Below are positions 11,319 to 23,151 of a DNA stretch of 64,000 nucleotides, piece after piece. The stretch's first letter is position 1; every line of letters begins with the position of its first letter. Where the stretch lies: the NCBI GenBank assembly GCA_011032825.1, contig JAADJZ010000002.1, positions 1,736,001 to 1,800,000 on the forward strand, in the 5' to 3' direction. The notes beneath the pieces are model-generated. The model saw only the letters and a program-made list of their open reading frames with translations, did no database searches and was not told the origin of the DNA. Origin of the DNA: Massariosphaeria phaeospora. Its lineage: Eukaryota; Ascomycota; Dothideomycetes; Pleosporales. A program made the position numbers and the translations under genes.

Positions 11319-12083
11319 TCACACAACCCCACTCTCATCCTCAAACCTGCCCGCCTGCCTCAACGCAAGATCCTCCACCCCTTCCCCTCTACTCGCACCC
11401 GCACTTGCATCCCCACCCCCCCCACCCTTAACAAACCGCCTCACCACCCCCTCCACATACCCCCGCGGCACGCCCCTCGCCAGCGCATCCCGCACCCCTT
11501 GATTCATCCTCACGACATACTCCTCGCGCGGGCGCCCCAGCGCCGTCCTCTTGCGGTCGATATACACGAGCATGGTCCTTGCGGTCTTAGTAGGCGGTCG
11601 CGTAGTATCGACTTTGATCCATTTCTGCTCGTCAGTGGTAGAAGGTATGGCGGTGGAAGCGTCGGCGACGCCCGTCCAGAAGTCACACGGCAGGCTCTCT
11701 TTCGTGTATGCGACGGGCACGCCTTCGTTTTTGTCGAGGGCGTGCTCGTCGGAGGGCTGGAGGGCGTAGACGAGGCCGAAGACGACGGAGGCGTATTTGT
11801 TGTCTATGCCACTATCCGCATCACCATCATCATCTTTCTCATCATCTTTCTCATCATCACGCCCCTTCCCCTTCCCCTCTCCGTCCCGCGCACCCGCATC
11901 CGCATCCGCATCTCCTCCTCCTTCCACCACATTCGCATACCCACGCTCATTAATAATCCACCTGTACCCGTTCAGCCGCGCAACGCCGAGATACGTGGAA
12001 GTCGGGCAGCGGAGCTGCATTTGGTGCTGCCAGAGGTTGGAGCCGTAGCCGAAGTAGATGGTTTCTTGGGATGATGGCGCCAT
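11319..12083 (-). CDS. Gamma-glutamylcyclotransferase-like protein, 254 aa
   Basis: Predicted cytosolic enzyme of the GGCT/AIG2-like fold. Family members release 5-oxoproline from gamma-glutamyl compounds in glutathione turnover. ATG 12083 is chosen because the glycine-rich substrate loop FGYGSNLW follows directly (residues 11-18); the frame upstream is open but Pro/Thr-rich and unlike the family. The usual catalytic glutamate fits E120 in the string LDKNEGVPVAY. Between strands, residues about 55-95, there is an acidic insertion of Asp/Glu/Gly/Lys repeats absent from compact family members. The C-terminal part (RGVPRGYVEGVVRRF) fits fungal homologues. Single exon. A CACGTG site lies about 400 bp upstream (12483-12488). 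The substrate is not established; related GGCT-fold proteins act on other amines. Confidence 0.85.
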   Translation of the reverse strand: MAPSSQETIYFGYGSNLWQHQMQLRCPTSTYLGVARLNGYRWIINERGYANVVEGGGDADADAGARDGEGKGKGRDDEKDDEKDDDGDADSGIDNKYASVVFGLVYALQPSDEHALDKNEGVPVAYTKESLPCDFWTGVADASTAIPSTTDEQKWIKVDTTRPPTKTARTMLVYIDRKRTALGRPREEYVVRMNQGVRDALARGVPRGYVEGVVRRFVKGGGGGDASAGASRGEGVEDLALRQAGRFEDESGVV

Positions 12084-12711
12084 GCTGGGGGGTTGGAGGT
12101 CGACGTGGGTGCAATAGAGGTTCAAACAGACGGTGTTTGGTAGAGAAGGCTGTGTGGGTTGTAGCGTGGGGGTGCTGTGGAGAGTTTTCAGGAGGAGGGG
12201 AGTCGTTCTTTCTGGAATTGGGTGGGGCGTGGTTGGGACTTGATGGGGAAGGATGACGGGTTGTTTTTCTTTGGATTCTGGTTGACGTCGTTCCCGGGTC
12301 CAAACTAGGCAGACACGGGCATTAGTTGAAAGTCCCGTTCCAGTACATAAGGTATATGTTGCTCCAAGTTCCGGACATTCCCATGTGATGTGTATGAGCG
12401 CAAACGTGGTTGTTTCCATCCCATCGAGTGACTGCACCTCGGTATCTGAAACGCCGATGCACCGGTTCCGATGTCGAATTATCACGTGTAAATGCAGACA
12501 CTCCAACATCATTGCAAGAAACCTTTGAATAGGAAAACCACTTATTGGATCCTGAGCTAAAAACAGTAAAGAGACCCCTGCATAGGCACCAAAGGATACC
12601 CGTCACTCGTCAAGCAATCGATAACCAGACATTCTAACAAGGTGAACCCCTCCGGTCGCGTCAAAAGGTATCATCATCCTAACTCACACGCCCTCGCGTA
12701 GCCCGTGGAAT
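12084..12711. other. Intergenic region between cyclotransferase and BAR genes
   Basis: This holds the upstream region of the cyclotransferase-like gene, including CACGTG at 12483-12488, and the 3' region of the BAR gene. No further coding sequence is visible. Confidence 0.6.
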
Positions 12712-14131
12712 CTATCCCTCGCGAGACTTGCGGTAGCTGGCCTGCAGACAAGGAAAAATCAGTGGGGGTGAAGATAGTTTTGCTGTGCGGAAGCATCAGA
12801 TGTGAACATGGTCGGCAAGGGGCAGAGGGAACAAAAGCAATGAGTGCGGGTCAGACTAGAAATCAGACTGATGGCGACGCACCTCCTGTTCGACCTGCAG
12901 TTGGTCCACAACGGGCGCCAACTCCGACAGGATCTCGTAGGCCTTCTTGTGATACTCGAGCTGGGCTGCAATGAGGTCCGCGAGGTTGCGGAGGGGCTCG
13001 GGGGTGTCGAGGACCTGGCGTTGACACACATTAGCATTGAAGTCCATCGTATAGAGCTTGCCGGCCCCACGAGGCCTCCAGATTGGGGAACAAAACTCAC
13101 GTTCTTCATGACGCCAACAGCCTCCTCGGTCTGTCCGACGAATTCATCTTCAGCCTGCTCAATCTTGGCGCGTGCCTCCTCAGTAAGCTCCTCTTCCAAG
13201 TCGTCCTTGCGGCCAGCGGGCTGACCCGGCAGATGGAAGGCGCCGCCCTTAGCATTAGTCTTGGTGGCATCTAAGCCCAATCGGGAGTTCTCCACGGCCT
13301 TGCGGGCGCGAGTCGCATACATGATGTTCGTGTTCAGCGTCGTGCTCCATCCGGCCAAGAACCTGCCCTGAATCTGAGCGTCCTGCGCCAGTCTGGCCTC
13401 TCCAACCTTCTCGCTGGCGATGGCGAATTTCTCAAGGGCCGTAGCCAGGGGATCCTCGCCGGCACCAGCATGTTCGCCAGAAAGCACATGGGAGCTGTTT
13501 AGCGCGGCGCGGGCAACAGCATGGCTGAAGGTCTTGGGCTGCGGCTTCGCGGAGGGGGGCGCGGTCAGGGCAGCCTGGGCTTCGGCGGGCGAGGTCGCCG
13601 ACGAGAGCAGGTTGACCTTCTCGGAGACGGTCCGGCCGAGATCGTTGAAGGATTCGCGGATGTTGGTGGGGTAGTCGTACGCTTCGTTCGAGTATTGCGA
13701 ACTGCAAACGACGAGGGTCAGCATGTGCGGTCAGATGGGGGCTGCGGCGGTGCCATACGTGACCTGGAGCATAAGGTTATGCACCTTCTTCAAGGCATCG
13801 ACGCGCTTCTCCAGCTCAATGTAGTCGGGCGGAAGCTGGGTCTGTCATATCCACGTTAACATCGTGTGCAGCCGTCGAGTGCGGAGCCCGCCACGGAGGT
13901 CTCTAGGCGTCGCCGAACGCTGGCGGAAGTAGTCGCACCTTGTCTTCGGCCTGGCCGAGCTGTTCCTTGACGAACTGCTGCGTCCGCGCCGCAAAGGGCG
14001 TGAACGAGGCACTGGAGGGGCCATGTCAGCATGTTTGTGGAGCTGCGCAATCCCCCGGGCAAGCTCGAGAGCGGAGAGGGGGTGTGGGGGACGCACGAGA
14101 TGTTCTTGCCGAAAGCTTGAATGCTGTCCAT
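12712..14131 (-). CDS. BAR-domain protein, Gvp36-type, 317 aa
   Basis: Predicted peripheral membrane protein that senses or bends membranes of the Golgi or endosome, related to yeast Gvp36. Six exons read in frame: 14131-14097, 14011-13939, 13841-13759, 13701-13101, 13014-12883 and 12741-12712. The N-terminus is MDSIQAFGKNIS, followed by an amphipathic, charged segment (FTPFAARTQQFVKEQLGQ) and TQLPPDYIELEKRVDALKKV, which is characteristic of fungal homologues. The long coiled-coil body spans roughly residues 60-300 and contains QAEDEFVGQTEEAVGVMKN and LADLIAAQLEYHKKAYEIL. The C-terminus after the last intron reads ASYRKSREG. The intron between exons 4 and 5 carries a clear TGCTAATG branch point. 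The last intron is the least certain; without it the protein would end in unrelated sequence. Confidence 0.85.
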
Positions 14132-15335
14132 GTTGACGTTATATGGGCGCGCTGTAAGGGATGCTAGATTCAGAGTAGTCAAGCAGGTCTCGACGTGGTG
14201 TTTGAGGTGTCGCTGGAGAGCTTTCATGTGCTCAACGCTGCATGGCGGGCGACCGTGCCCGTGGCTGTGTTTATTTATGCATGCGCCACAGCTACCCCCA
14301 TCACCCCGCCGGCATACCGTACGTGACCATATCGTCTCTACAAGGTCTATTACTAGACATTACCTATATCCTGTATACGACGGGGCTTTGTAACTATAGA
14401 GGTAGACTATCTAACTATCGCTAAGATCTTGTATACTGTCAAGAGGATAGCCTAAAATCTACTGCTCCGTATCTCGATCGGCAACGAATTGTAAAAAGCT
14501 CACAACACAAGAGGCCTAACGACAAGCCGGCCAATGACTGACCGGTGGAAACAAACGCATACCCGAGCTATTGGACAAAACAAACCTCAGTTTGAGACAT
14601 GCAAAGTCAACATATCTAGAAGTAACGGTCAAACGTATTGATGCTAAGCTATCTACGTGGCGAACCAACAAGCCAGCAAAGAAGTGTCGATCACTGTTCC
14701 GATCAAGAATACACTCGGCGAAGGGAAATCAATCGTCACGACATATGTGCGCGACAGCCTACATCATGCATGTGTAACAGAGTGGAGCGGAGGAAAAGTA
14801 TTCAAAAACAGGCGCTGACTGTGCAAAACCCGCTCAAAAGATGCTGCGTAAATGCGTGTATGGTGGGTATCTCAGCGAAAGCACGATTTGCCTGGCCGCT
14901 TCCAAGGCCTTCGTACTAGATCCCCTGCTCCGATGATCGATTCCTTTCCTACCACCAAAGCATCGGGCTGTGATGGTGGTATAGGAAGGATATAGGATGT
15001 GGTATGCGTCCATCCCATGCGGGGAAGATTTTGCCTTGCCAATTCACTCAGGCCCAAGCCGTAAAGTGGGGTTGTGGTTGTCCATTGCTCAACAAGGGAC
15101 GTGATTGCTGCAGGACCATCGCAGGGTGTCAGCTAAGTGTCCGTTTGTAACACCTGATATGCACGAAGCAAGCCACTCTCGATGTGTTTTCGTTTAGCGT
15201 ATGACCATACGCCATTTCAAATGCTTGGATGTGGCGTTGTCTTGTACAACAGGGCTGAGCAATAGAGCGTTTTCGGTGCATGCGTCGAGTAGCATATCCC
15301 GAATTGAGTCATGTGTCGCCGGCGGTGGCTAGGCT
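14132..15335. other. No gene recognised
   Basis: Intergenic DNA with only short open frames. It contains the upstream region of the BAR gene (14132 onward) and the 3' side of the Zn2Cys6 gene. Confidence 0.6.
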
Positions 15336-17936
15336 TCATTGTCCAGGATACTGGGCAGAATCATACCCTGTTGCACCGGAATACTTGCGATCGTAGTTCC
15401 AATCGAAGTCCGGAGAGCCGCCGGTGTAGACAATGGTTTCATCCATTTTCATCGGTACTCCCCCACTCCCCAAAGCTCCCTCGATAGGCGAACTAGTGGA
15501 CTGGTCTTCTGGTGGCGAGTCGGATATGGTAAGTGTGGTGAAGATACCCTTCATTTCGCGTAAATCTTCGGATGTCTGATCCTTTGGTGCCGTCGTTCGT
15601 TCTGTGATGAAATCCTTGATGGACCGAATAATGGGTCGACAACCCTCGTCGTCAGGTAACCACCAGTCAGAATGCTCTAGGCCCCACTGCTCGAGCATCT
15701 TATTCCGAAGGATGTTGGAATATATGTAACTAGATAGCTTAGTTAGCGCCATATCGTGTGACCAAGGGCTTATAGCTTTAGCTGCTACGACAACAATCAC
15801 AAAGGACGAGACTTGCTGTGACAATAGGTGAAGTGGGGACACAATTGAGGCATCGGGAAGACGTACCCAGAAGATTCGATATCGCAGAAAGTTCGGCGAC
15901 ACCACATCATTGTTTTGTGATCCCTTGGAAGAAAAAGGGTCGCAATAGCCATGGAGGCCTGCGCCTCGATGATCGCGCCGGGTAGTCCACCAGGGTATGC
16001 ACATACCGCTTTAAAATGCTGACAAGCCCGGTACGCTGTCTCGGTTAGTTCCGGATCCCACGGTTTCCGTAACGCCATGGCAACTGAAATGTGGTACATG
16101 AAAAGAATCCCCCAAGTATCGAACAGTAGGAAATTCGAGGTCCACAAGTCTCCCCCCCAGATGAGGTTGGGCTCGTACGGATTGACGATATCATCGGGAT
16201 TATGCTTTCCGGGGAAGCTAGATACTTTGAAGCTGGGGTTTGAAAGAACCGGGTCGACGATTTTTTCCAAGTTCTTGATCTTTTCATCCAGTATTGGCAA
16301 CTGCTCCATAAAGGCCTCATCTGTGATTAACCCCTTTGCCTTTCGCGCAAAGAGATCACTGGATTCTTTGGCGACAAGTCGCGAATAAGCAAACCTCTCT
16401 TCATATTTCAGCATAATGCTGTCCGGGTTTTCGCGAGCCTGCTGAGAGTAGTGGTCATGCACGGCGACATACCACTCTCGGCCAAGCACTGATTCACCCC
16501 CTGACTGGAATCCGACGAATAAATCGAATCGGATGTACCACAAGAGCACCTTTAGTAGAAAATCCGACTCCACAATAGTCTGGGGGGTGTAAAGCCGTGT
16601 CAGGAGATCATAAGCAGCCTTTTGGTGGCCACTGAGATTGACCCAATCGCCCAGTACTTCCTAAACGCACTATTAAACTCCGAATACACAGAAATCAGCG
16701 TAGTTAGACTCACCTCGATTGCAGCAAGCTGTAAAATGGTCAAGAAAGTCGCAAGTCCCTGCTTCTTATTCTTCGTAATTGAAGCACGTAATCGTGAGAC
16801 TGATTCGTTATAGTACTGAAGAAAGGTAGATATGTGGCCATTTGGTTTCGACAAGGTATGGAAGTATGCAGCGTACCCAACAACCGCGTATCGGAGTGGT
16901 TCGTACTTCATTGCTTGCTGTAGAAAATCCGTCTTTAGGAAATTAGTATCGTCGCGCTTCAGTGAATAGTGATGGTGAGACATGTGGCTCTGGAAGTAGC
17001 TCAAGTAGAACTTTACGTCCTGAGATACTCCGGGGAAAGATTTCATGGCGGATGCCGGTATCTTTGTCGTTTGATTGCTAGATCGCCGCGACATGGCCGG
17101 CCGAGCGATCGAGTTTGCAACTACTGAGGAATTCTCCGTTGATGGCGAAGGGCTTCGATCGAGGGTGAGAGACGGGGTATTTGACGGTTCGCGGAACTCT
17201 TGACTACTCGAGTGTAACATTGGTTCGTCATCCAGGTCGTCTTCTTCTTCTTCTTCTTCTTCATCGTCGTCAAGAATTGGAGCTAGGCGCTTCTTTGGAT
17301 CAATCTCGGCCTCGTGGTTCTCGGGCGATGAGCCTTCGTCTGCAGAGGAAGATTTTCCAGACTTGGACCCACTGCGAGATGCCTTTGAATTAGACTGGGG
17401 CTCTGGGTAGACACATTCACGATTTCCCTTGCGACACCCTATGACAAGACATGATCAGTACAACCACAATGGTGAGCTACGGAGGGAACTTACTCTCGCA
17501 CATGGGATGGGTTTCGTCGCACTAGGTAACCAGTTAGCAAACACGATACATGCACTCATGAGAAAAGACGATGTACCTTGACTCTCCGTTGTCTGCAGGT
17601 GAAGCAGCCACTACGAGTCCTACGGTGTTTGACATGGTCTCCAGGAGGGGCGCGTCGCCTCATGCGGCCGTTGGCTCCCTGTCCGGTCCCCATTGGCCCC
17701 GGGAGGTCCTCGTACTGGTCCATGTAGGCTTGCGGAATCTGCGACTCTCCATACTGAGTGAATGGGCCAGGAATGCTAGGATACACCGGGCTTTCTGGCA
17801 TGCCGTGAACTACTGAGCGCTCCGGTGCCATCAGCGACTGGACATTGGGCGGGAGGTTTGGATTCGGGAGCATATTAGGGTTGACATGGTAGTATTGCGG
17901 CGGCATGTGCTGGTTTGGCGGGTAGTAGCCAGACAT
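15336..17936 (-). CDS. Zn2Cys6 transcription factor with acidic region, 766 aa
   Basis: Nuclear DNA-binding regulator. Five exons read in frame: 17936-17577, 17521-17494, 17438-16714, 16660-15867 and 15729-15336. The zinc cluster is internal, with cysteines at residues 111, 114, 121, 128, 131 and 138 in the classical spacing C-x2-C-x6-C-x6-C-x2-C-x6-C. It is preceded by HVKHRRTRSG and split across exons 1 to 3. The first 105 residues are Pro/Tyr/Gln/Met-rich. Residues about 186-201 are an almost pure Asp/Glu run, encoded by a CTT/CTC-like repeat on the plus strand. The remaining 500 residues form a helical regulatory region (for example KFYLSYFQSHMSHHHYSL and RYAVVGYAAYFHTLSK). The last intron has an excellent GCTAACTAAG branch point. 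The KHRRTRSGC...C type of cluster resembles fungal developmental regulators such as Pro1/NosA and moc3, but I assign no name. Targets are unknown. Confidence 0.88.
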
Positions 17937-18322
17937 GATGGCGTTTCTGTCTGTGAAGGAGGAAGGGCGCAGCAGAGAAGCGTGGAGTGTTGATGGGAGG
18001 CGCGCACAACTGCGATCAACGTCATCCGTGCCTCTGAACGAGAGTCTAGGCTACAGGGATCCAAGCTCGATGGTCGGCGATTGAGATGGAACGGAACCAG
18101 GGAGTCAGGCACAGGCACAGGCGGGACGGGGTGTCTCAGGATTCAGGAAGCGTGTGTGAAGATGGGCCAGCGCGGATGCTGAATCAGGGCCGCAGATGAG
18201 GATTGAGGACAGGCTGGACAGCAAGATGGATGGCGTGGGCTGGGTCCCTTGCTAGCACGAGTGATCAGACCCCGGCGGCCGGCTTTTAAACAGCACGGGG
18301 GGAAGCTCGAGACGGGCGCGAC

Positions 18323-18337
18323 GGGGGGGGGGGGGGG
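18323..18337. repeat. Homopolymer run of 15 G
   Basis: Fifteen consecutive G on the plus strand, upstream of the Zn2Cys6 gene. The length of such runs is often misread in assemblies. Confidence 0.9.
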
Positions 18338-18842
18338 CAAGGCGGCGCACAGCACACGGCGTGATGGAGGCAGCTGGACAAGTGAAGGGCTGTTTGTCTG
18401 AAACGGGAGCGTGGTATGTGGTGGTGTCTGGCGGGTGGTGTCTGGGTGTGGGTGTGGGTGTGCGGTGGGCTCGACGATGGGCGGCGCACAGCAGACAGGC
18501 GCAGATATCGGTAGTGCCTGGGTTAGTGCGCGGTGACAGAGGGTATCTGTGTCTGGGACCACGGCCACACACGCACACGCACACGGGGAACTGCCTCTCT
18601 GTGCCCATCCCTACAGGACCGACAGGAGGCACTTGCGCCGGCGGGGCATCTGAAGCCTTGTCGGACGGGACGCGGGGAGGTCGTCGACGCAGGCTGCAGC
18701 TGGGGTTGGCTTGACGCTCGACCGAGTTAGCAACGCGAGCGGGCGGCGCGCGCTGCCAACCCACGGCAACGCAGCGCAGCGCAGCGCAGCGCATCCCAAT
18801 AATCCCAACTCAACTCTCCGGCGACAGGGCGTGCGCCGCGCC

Positions 18843-18869
18843 TGGCCGGCTGGCCGGCTGGCCGGCTGG
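18843..18869. repeat. Tandem repeat of CTGGCCGG
   Basis: About three perfect eight-base copies within the GC-rich region; a related GCAGC array lies shortly before it. Confidence 0.8.
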
Positions 18870-21800
18870 CAGTCTGGCCGTCTCGTCTGGCCGTCTGGGA
18901 GTCGTGATCGGAGCCGGGCGGATCCGTTTCGCAGCTCAGCGGCCGTGCGCTGGCTGCCTCCATCGTCGACACGGAATTGGGATTGGGGATCAGGGCAGGG
19001 TGCGGCCAGCCGGCTCCGCGAACCCACCAAGCAGCACGGCCAGCGCCCGCCATCGACGGCGCAGCACGCTCCAGAGCAAGCCGCACGCCGCTGCTGGGTC
19101 TCGCGGGCAGCCAGCGTGCAGCACGGGCGGCCAGGCGCCTCAGGCTTGCCCTCACCTTTCTCCAGCAACAGCAGGCGCTCGCTGCAGCCTGTTGCTGTCC
19201 CTCTGTCCCTCTCCCTCTGCGGCACTTCTGCCCTTCTGCGGCCACCACATCCCGGCCGGTGATCGCAGCTGCTGTCATCGCTGCCAGCTGCTGTCATCGC
19301 ATTTGCATTTGCATCCGCACCACCGTCTGCTGCCTGCTGTCCAGTCTGTCCTAGCCGTGTTTCGCACGCCGAACGCAGCACCGCCTTTGCAGCAGTCAAG
19401 CCCGCTATCTACACATCTAGTCCGCCGAATGCCACTCGTGCAGAACCACTCGCGGTACGAGCCCAAGTAGTGAGGGCCGCCGACGACATGCGGGGCGCTG
19501 TCGAGCGAGGGGCCTCCACCGCCCGCACAGCAGCAGGCTCGGCGCCGCGAGTGACGTCCGTATTCATCTCCCTTTTCTCTGAAGGGAGCGGCGCTGGCTG
19601 CGGCAATTGAGCTTTTGCGGCCGTGGCACTCGTATCGCAGACGCCACAGCAAAAGCCCTTACTCCAGCCCGCGTGAGGGGCCTCTGCGGCAGCTTTCTGA
19701 TATAGGGCAGACGTGGACGGTTGCGTACTGCTCCCACTCCCAAAGCGGAGCCAAAGCCGACGCCGCCTGCAGCACCACTGCCCGCCCAACTCGAGGCTCA
19801 TCAATCTTCCGTGGGCGCGTGTTGTTGAGATATTTCACAGAGTGATATCTGATTGCCTAAAGTGGCTAGCCCCCCAATCCCAGAGTAAGTCACCCGCTGC
19901 TCAGCGTGACGGCACCGTTGTTGGCGGAACGAAGGCTGTTCGAGAAAGTGGCCGCCCGTTTGCTAGCCTGTTCAGTCCTGCCGCCTCCAGCTACTCGGCC
20001 CAGAGGCGTCCCCCTTGACGTACCGTACCGGTGCCGTGGTAGCCGTGGAAAGATCTTCAGTGACACCGTACAAGAAACGAGCCAGAGTCACAAAGGCCGA
20101 TGGCAGGACACAAGGGGCATGGGTGGATAATGAAGCGATCCGTAGACGTCTTGTGCGTGTCTGATCAATCCGCAATGCGGCCTGTATTGTTGAGCGCGCA
20201 TATCTTGTTCGTGACATCGGAACCTTGCTGAAGACTTTGGACACAGGGTGGGACCCAGGGCGGGCAAATGCTCAGTTGCGTTGCTGAGCCGTTTGTTGGT
20301 GAGGTACCGCAACAAATTGTATGCCGTGTTTGTCAATTCTTGTCGATGAGTCCAGCGGCCCGCTGCCACTCTGTGATGCTCTGATGCTCCCGGTCTGTGA
20401 TGCTCCCGGGACCCTGATCGTTGATGAGTGTGCGCTCATTCAACACCGTAGGGGTGGGGCTTCGCGCCTTACCCTCACCGACCATGATGAATCGGCCCTT
20501 ACAGACGTCTGTGTGGCCTTCCTTTCATCTCAGTGTGCCAGCGGGGGATGCGGTGCTTAGATGGAGTCCCGGTGCCTGTTGTGTTGTGCATATGTACCAT
20601 GGATGTTTGCGCGATTCAGAACTGGGCTAGTATGCACCTGTCATACCGGAGTACGTCACGTCGAGAAGCACACTAGGTATGCCCCTCTTCTCGAGTCAGG
20701 GTCATATTGAGCTGACCACTCTCGCTGAAGGAAGACGGAAGTGGCCGTCTAATACTGCCCCTTGGCTGGGATGCAGGCCAGAGAATGACATTCTCACCGT
20801 TCGCGGCACATCCCCGACGCCGATTGCGGGCCGACCGTGTGATGAATAGCGTCCGCTTGCATGGAAGAGAGGCCGTGAGGCCGTGAGCACCTGAGGAGGA
20901 ATAACTGACTTCGGGAGATGGGTGATGAGCCGCGAGTGCTCCGGCGTGGGGTTGCCTGCTTGGCCGTAGCGGATGCCGTCAGGACGGAAATACTCCACGT
21001 GCCGAACCCTGCCTTAGCGGCTTTCTTCTCTCAGACCCCGTCGATCGGATGTGAATCTCAAATTCTTCCCTTTGGAACGAAACACTCATGGAACTTCCCG
21101 CTGCGCGCCACCGGGCTGCCGTGGTACCGTGGCCCGAGCAGGCAAAACCGTCATCATCCGCTGTCCGCTCATGGACCGCGTGTAGTACAGTCAGTACAAT
21201 GTTATAAACTCAAGACTAAGATTATGGGTAGGTATACAGGGCGACCATGGGTCTGCTGTCGGTGCATCCATTGACTCGTCCGCCCCTGAGTCAACTATGC
21301 TGCCTGTTGGAGTCGTGTGTGCCATTTTCCTATCACCACCTAGGTAGGAGTGCGTACGAGTCCGCGCTTGGAGTTCGATGATATTTTCTGGTTGCATCTA
21401 GCTCCATACCAAAAGAAATGCTGTGGATCTAGGCGCAGGCAGCCAATAGCGACGATAGCGCCGAGAGCCCCAAGTTCACTGCTACCTACATCTGGCAATG
21501 GACGTGAATAGTTTGGCGGGGCCAGGCAGTTACTAGTCAGGCCACTGCGTACTGGGATCTCTGATGCCGTACCCTTGAACCCGCATGCCGCACTTTCGGG
21601 ATTCGTCAGATCGTGTGTTCATGGCATCTCCGAGGTTTTGCTTTTGTGTTCCCAGTTCGCCCGGCACGGCGCAGTGAACACGTACGTACACCATCACGGC
21701 ATGGTCAAGTGACAACGCCTGGCGCCATGAGGTCTGCGTTGTCCTGGATAGGATGGCAGCTACATATGTATCAGAGCGAAGCAGGCTATCATCATATTCT

Positions 21801-22219
21801 CGGTATACGGAAGGCCATCGTATCTTCATGTCGTTCCATCCTATATGTAACCTGTTGGCGTTAGAAGGGCCAGTAGAAATCCAGCGTGGTCTCAGACCTA
21901 GCTATCGATTCGTAGAAGCTCTCGACAAATTTATAGGGATCCTTGGACGACCTAATGCTGGGGCAGGATGCTGTACCTGCGCGGTCCGGGTCTCTCACGC
22001 CAGGATTACGCTGATTGCCGGCGCGGAAGAGCCCTATACTGGCGCGGAAGAGTAGCTTATGCTGACGACAGATGCTCAGGCATGGCAATAGCGGGGCGGT
22101 ACTCTAAACCTCGGTGAACACCTTTAGTGAGATTTTGGACAACTTACCCCATCGTTCTATAATCGTACTTCCAAATAACGACGGTGAAGAGCCGTCACTT
22201 GTGATAGATCCGGCTAATC

Positions 22220-22228
22220 TACTCCGTA
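22220..22228 (+). repeat. TACTCCGTA motif copy 3
   Basis: Exact match to the nine-base intergenic motif, in the gene-poor region downstream of the RING gene. Confidence 0.6.
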
Positions 22229-23151
22229 GCCCTCGGCGAGTCGGGGTTTATTTAACAGGGCTAGAAACCCTCTCGTCTTCTCTCGCAGATTCTCCCCTGC
22301 TTGGTTAGCTTACTTTATTCATGTGGGCGATAGTATTTTCGGACTGGGGTCGGGGGAGGTGGTGCCATGCCACCTGCTATCTGGGACGAGTTAAATGCTT
22401 CCGCGCGTAAAGCTACTATAAAAGGCGGACGCTTGGAGGTATCAACAGCACCGAACGGCGAATATACTAGGTAGGTTGCTTCTTCGCAATCCTTCAGATG
22501 TTTGTGACCCATACGATTTCTCGAATTGGAGTGACCTCCGACGGCACAGCGCATGAGTGTCGATAGTTCTCGAGCTGAACCCTAGCCCGGAAACCCGCGC
22601 GTTCTCGATGTTGAAGTGATGCAACCCATATAATTGTCATTGCGCTGCCGTGACCTGCGTCTGCAGCGTTCCATTCCATGTGCGCATTAAAACCCATGTC
22701 TGGACAAACCATGTACACGCAGACAAAAACGTTAATGAGGAGATGGTCGTTCAGTCGTCCACTTTCACATGCTGCCCAAAATTTCGCCATGACCCACTCC
22801 TCCTGTCGTACGCCTCAAATTATTGCACTCTTTCTGAAAATGCCTTGGTCCCAAACCAACCTTGCTTATTCGTAGCCCCAGCTTTCCATAACCACACCTC
22901 TGACGCCGAACGCTTCAAATGAAAAGACGAGGTATAGAAGCCATTTGTAAAGTGGATCTTCAACGGAAATAACTGCCACCGAAGCCGAGATTTAGGAAAT
23001 TATTACTGACCGAAATGAAGCTTCTGGCATGAAGCTAGAAGCAGATACGAATGAGTGTAAAGGGGTTTCGTGTGGGTTATAAGTTGAGTCCAGTGACTGC
23101 ACCAATTGAAAAAAAAGCGCCGACAACTGCTGACACTTTTTAGGCAACCCT

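Larger units (their letters stand above)
17937..23151. other. Long gene-poor region upstream of the Zn2Cys6 gene
   Basis: About 5.2 kb without a supported gene. The first 1.8 kb is GC-rich, contains a 15-base G run (18323-18337), a CTGGCCGG repeat and long overlapping frames on both strands that look like composition artefacts. The rest is of ordinary composition. TACTCCGTA copy 3 lies at 22220-22228. A duplicated GGCGCGGAAGAG (about 22019-22050) is a minor direct repeat. Confidence 0.55.

Noticed and set aside
18252..19399. Several 180-260 codon frames on both strands
   Set aside because: All overlap in a GC-rich, repeat-containing stretch upstream of the Zn2Cys6 gene; composition artefact.
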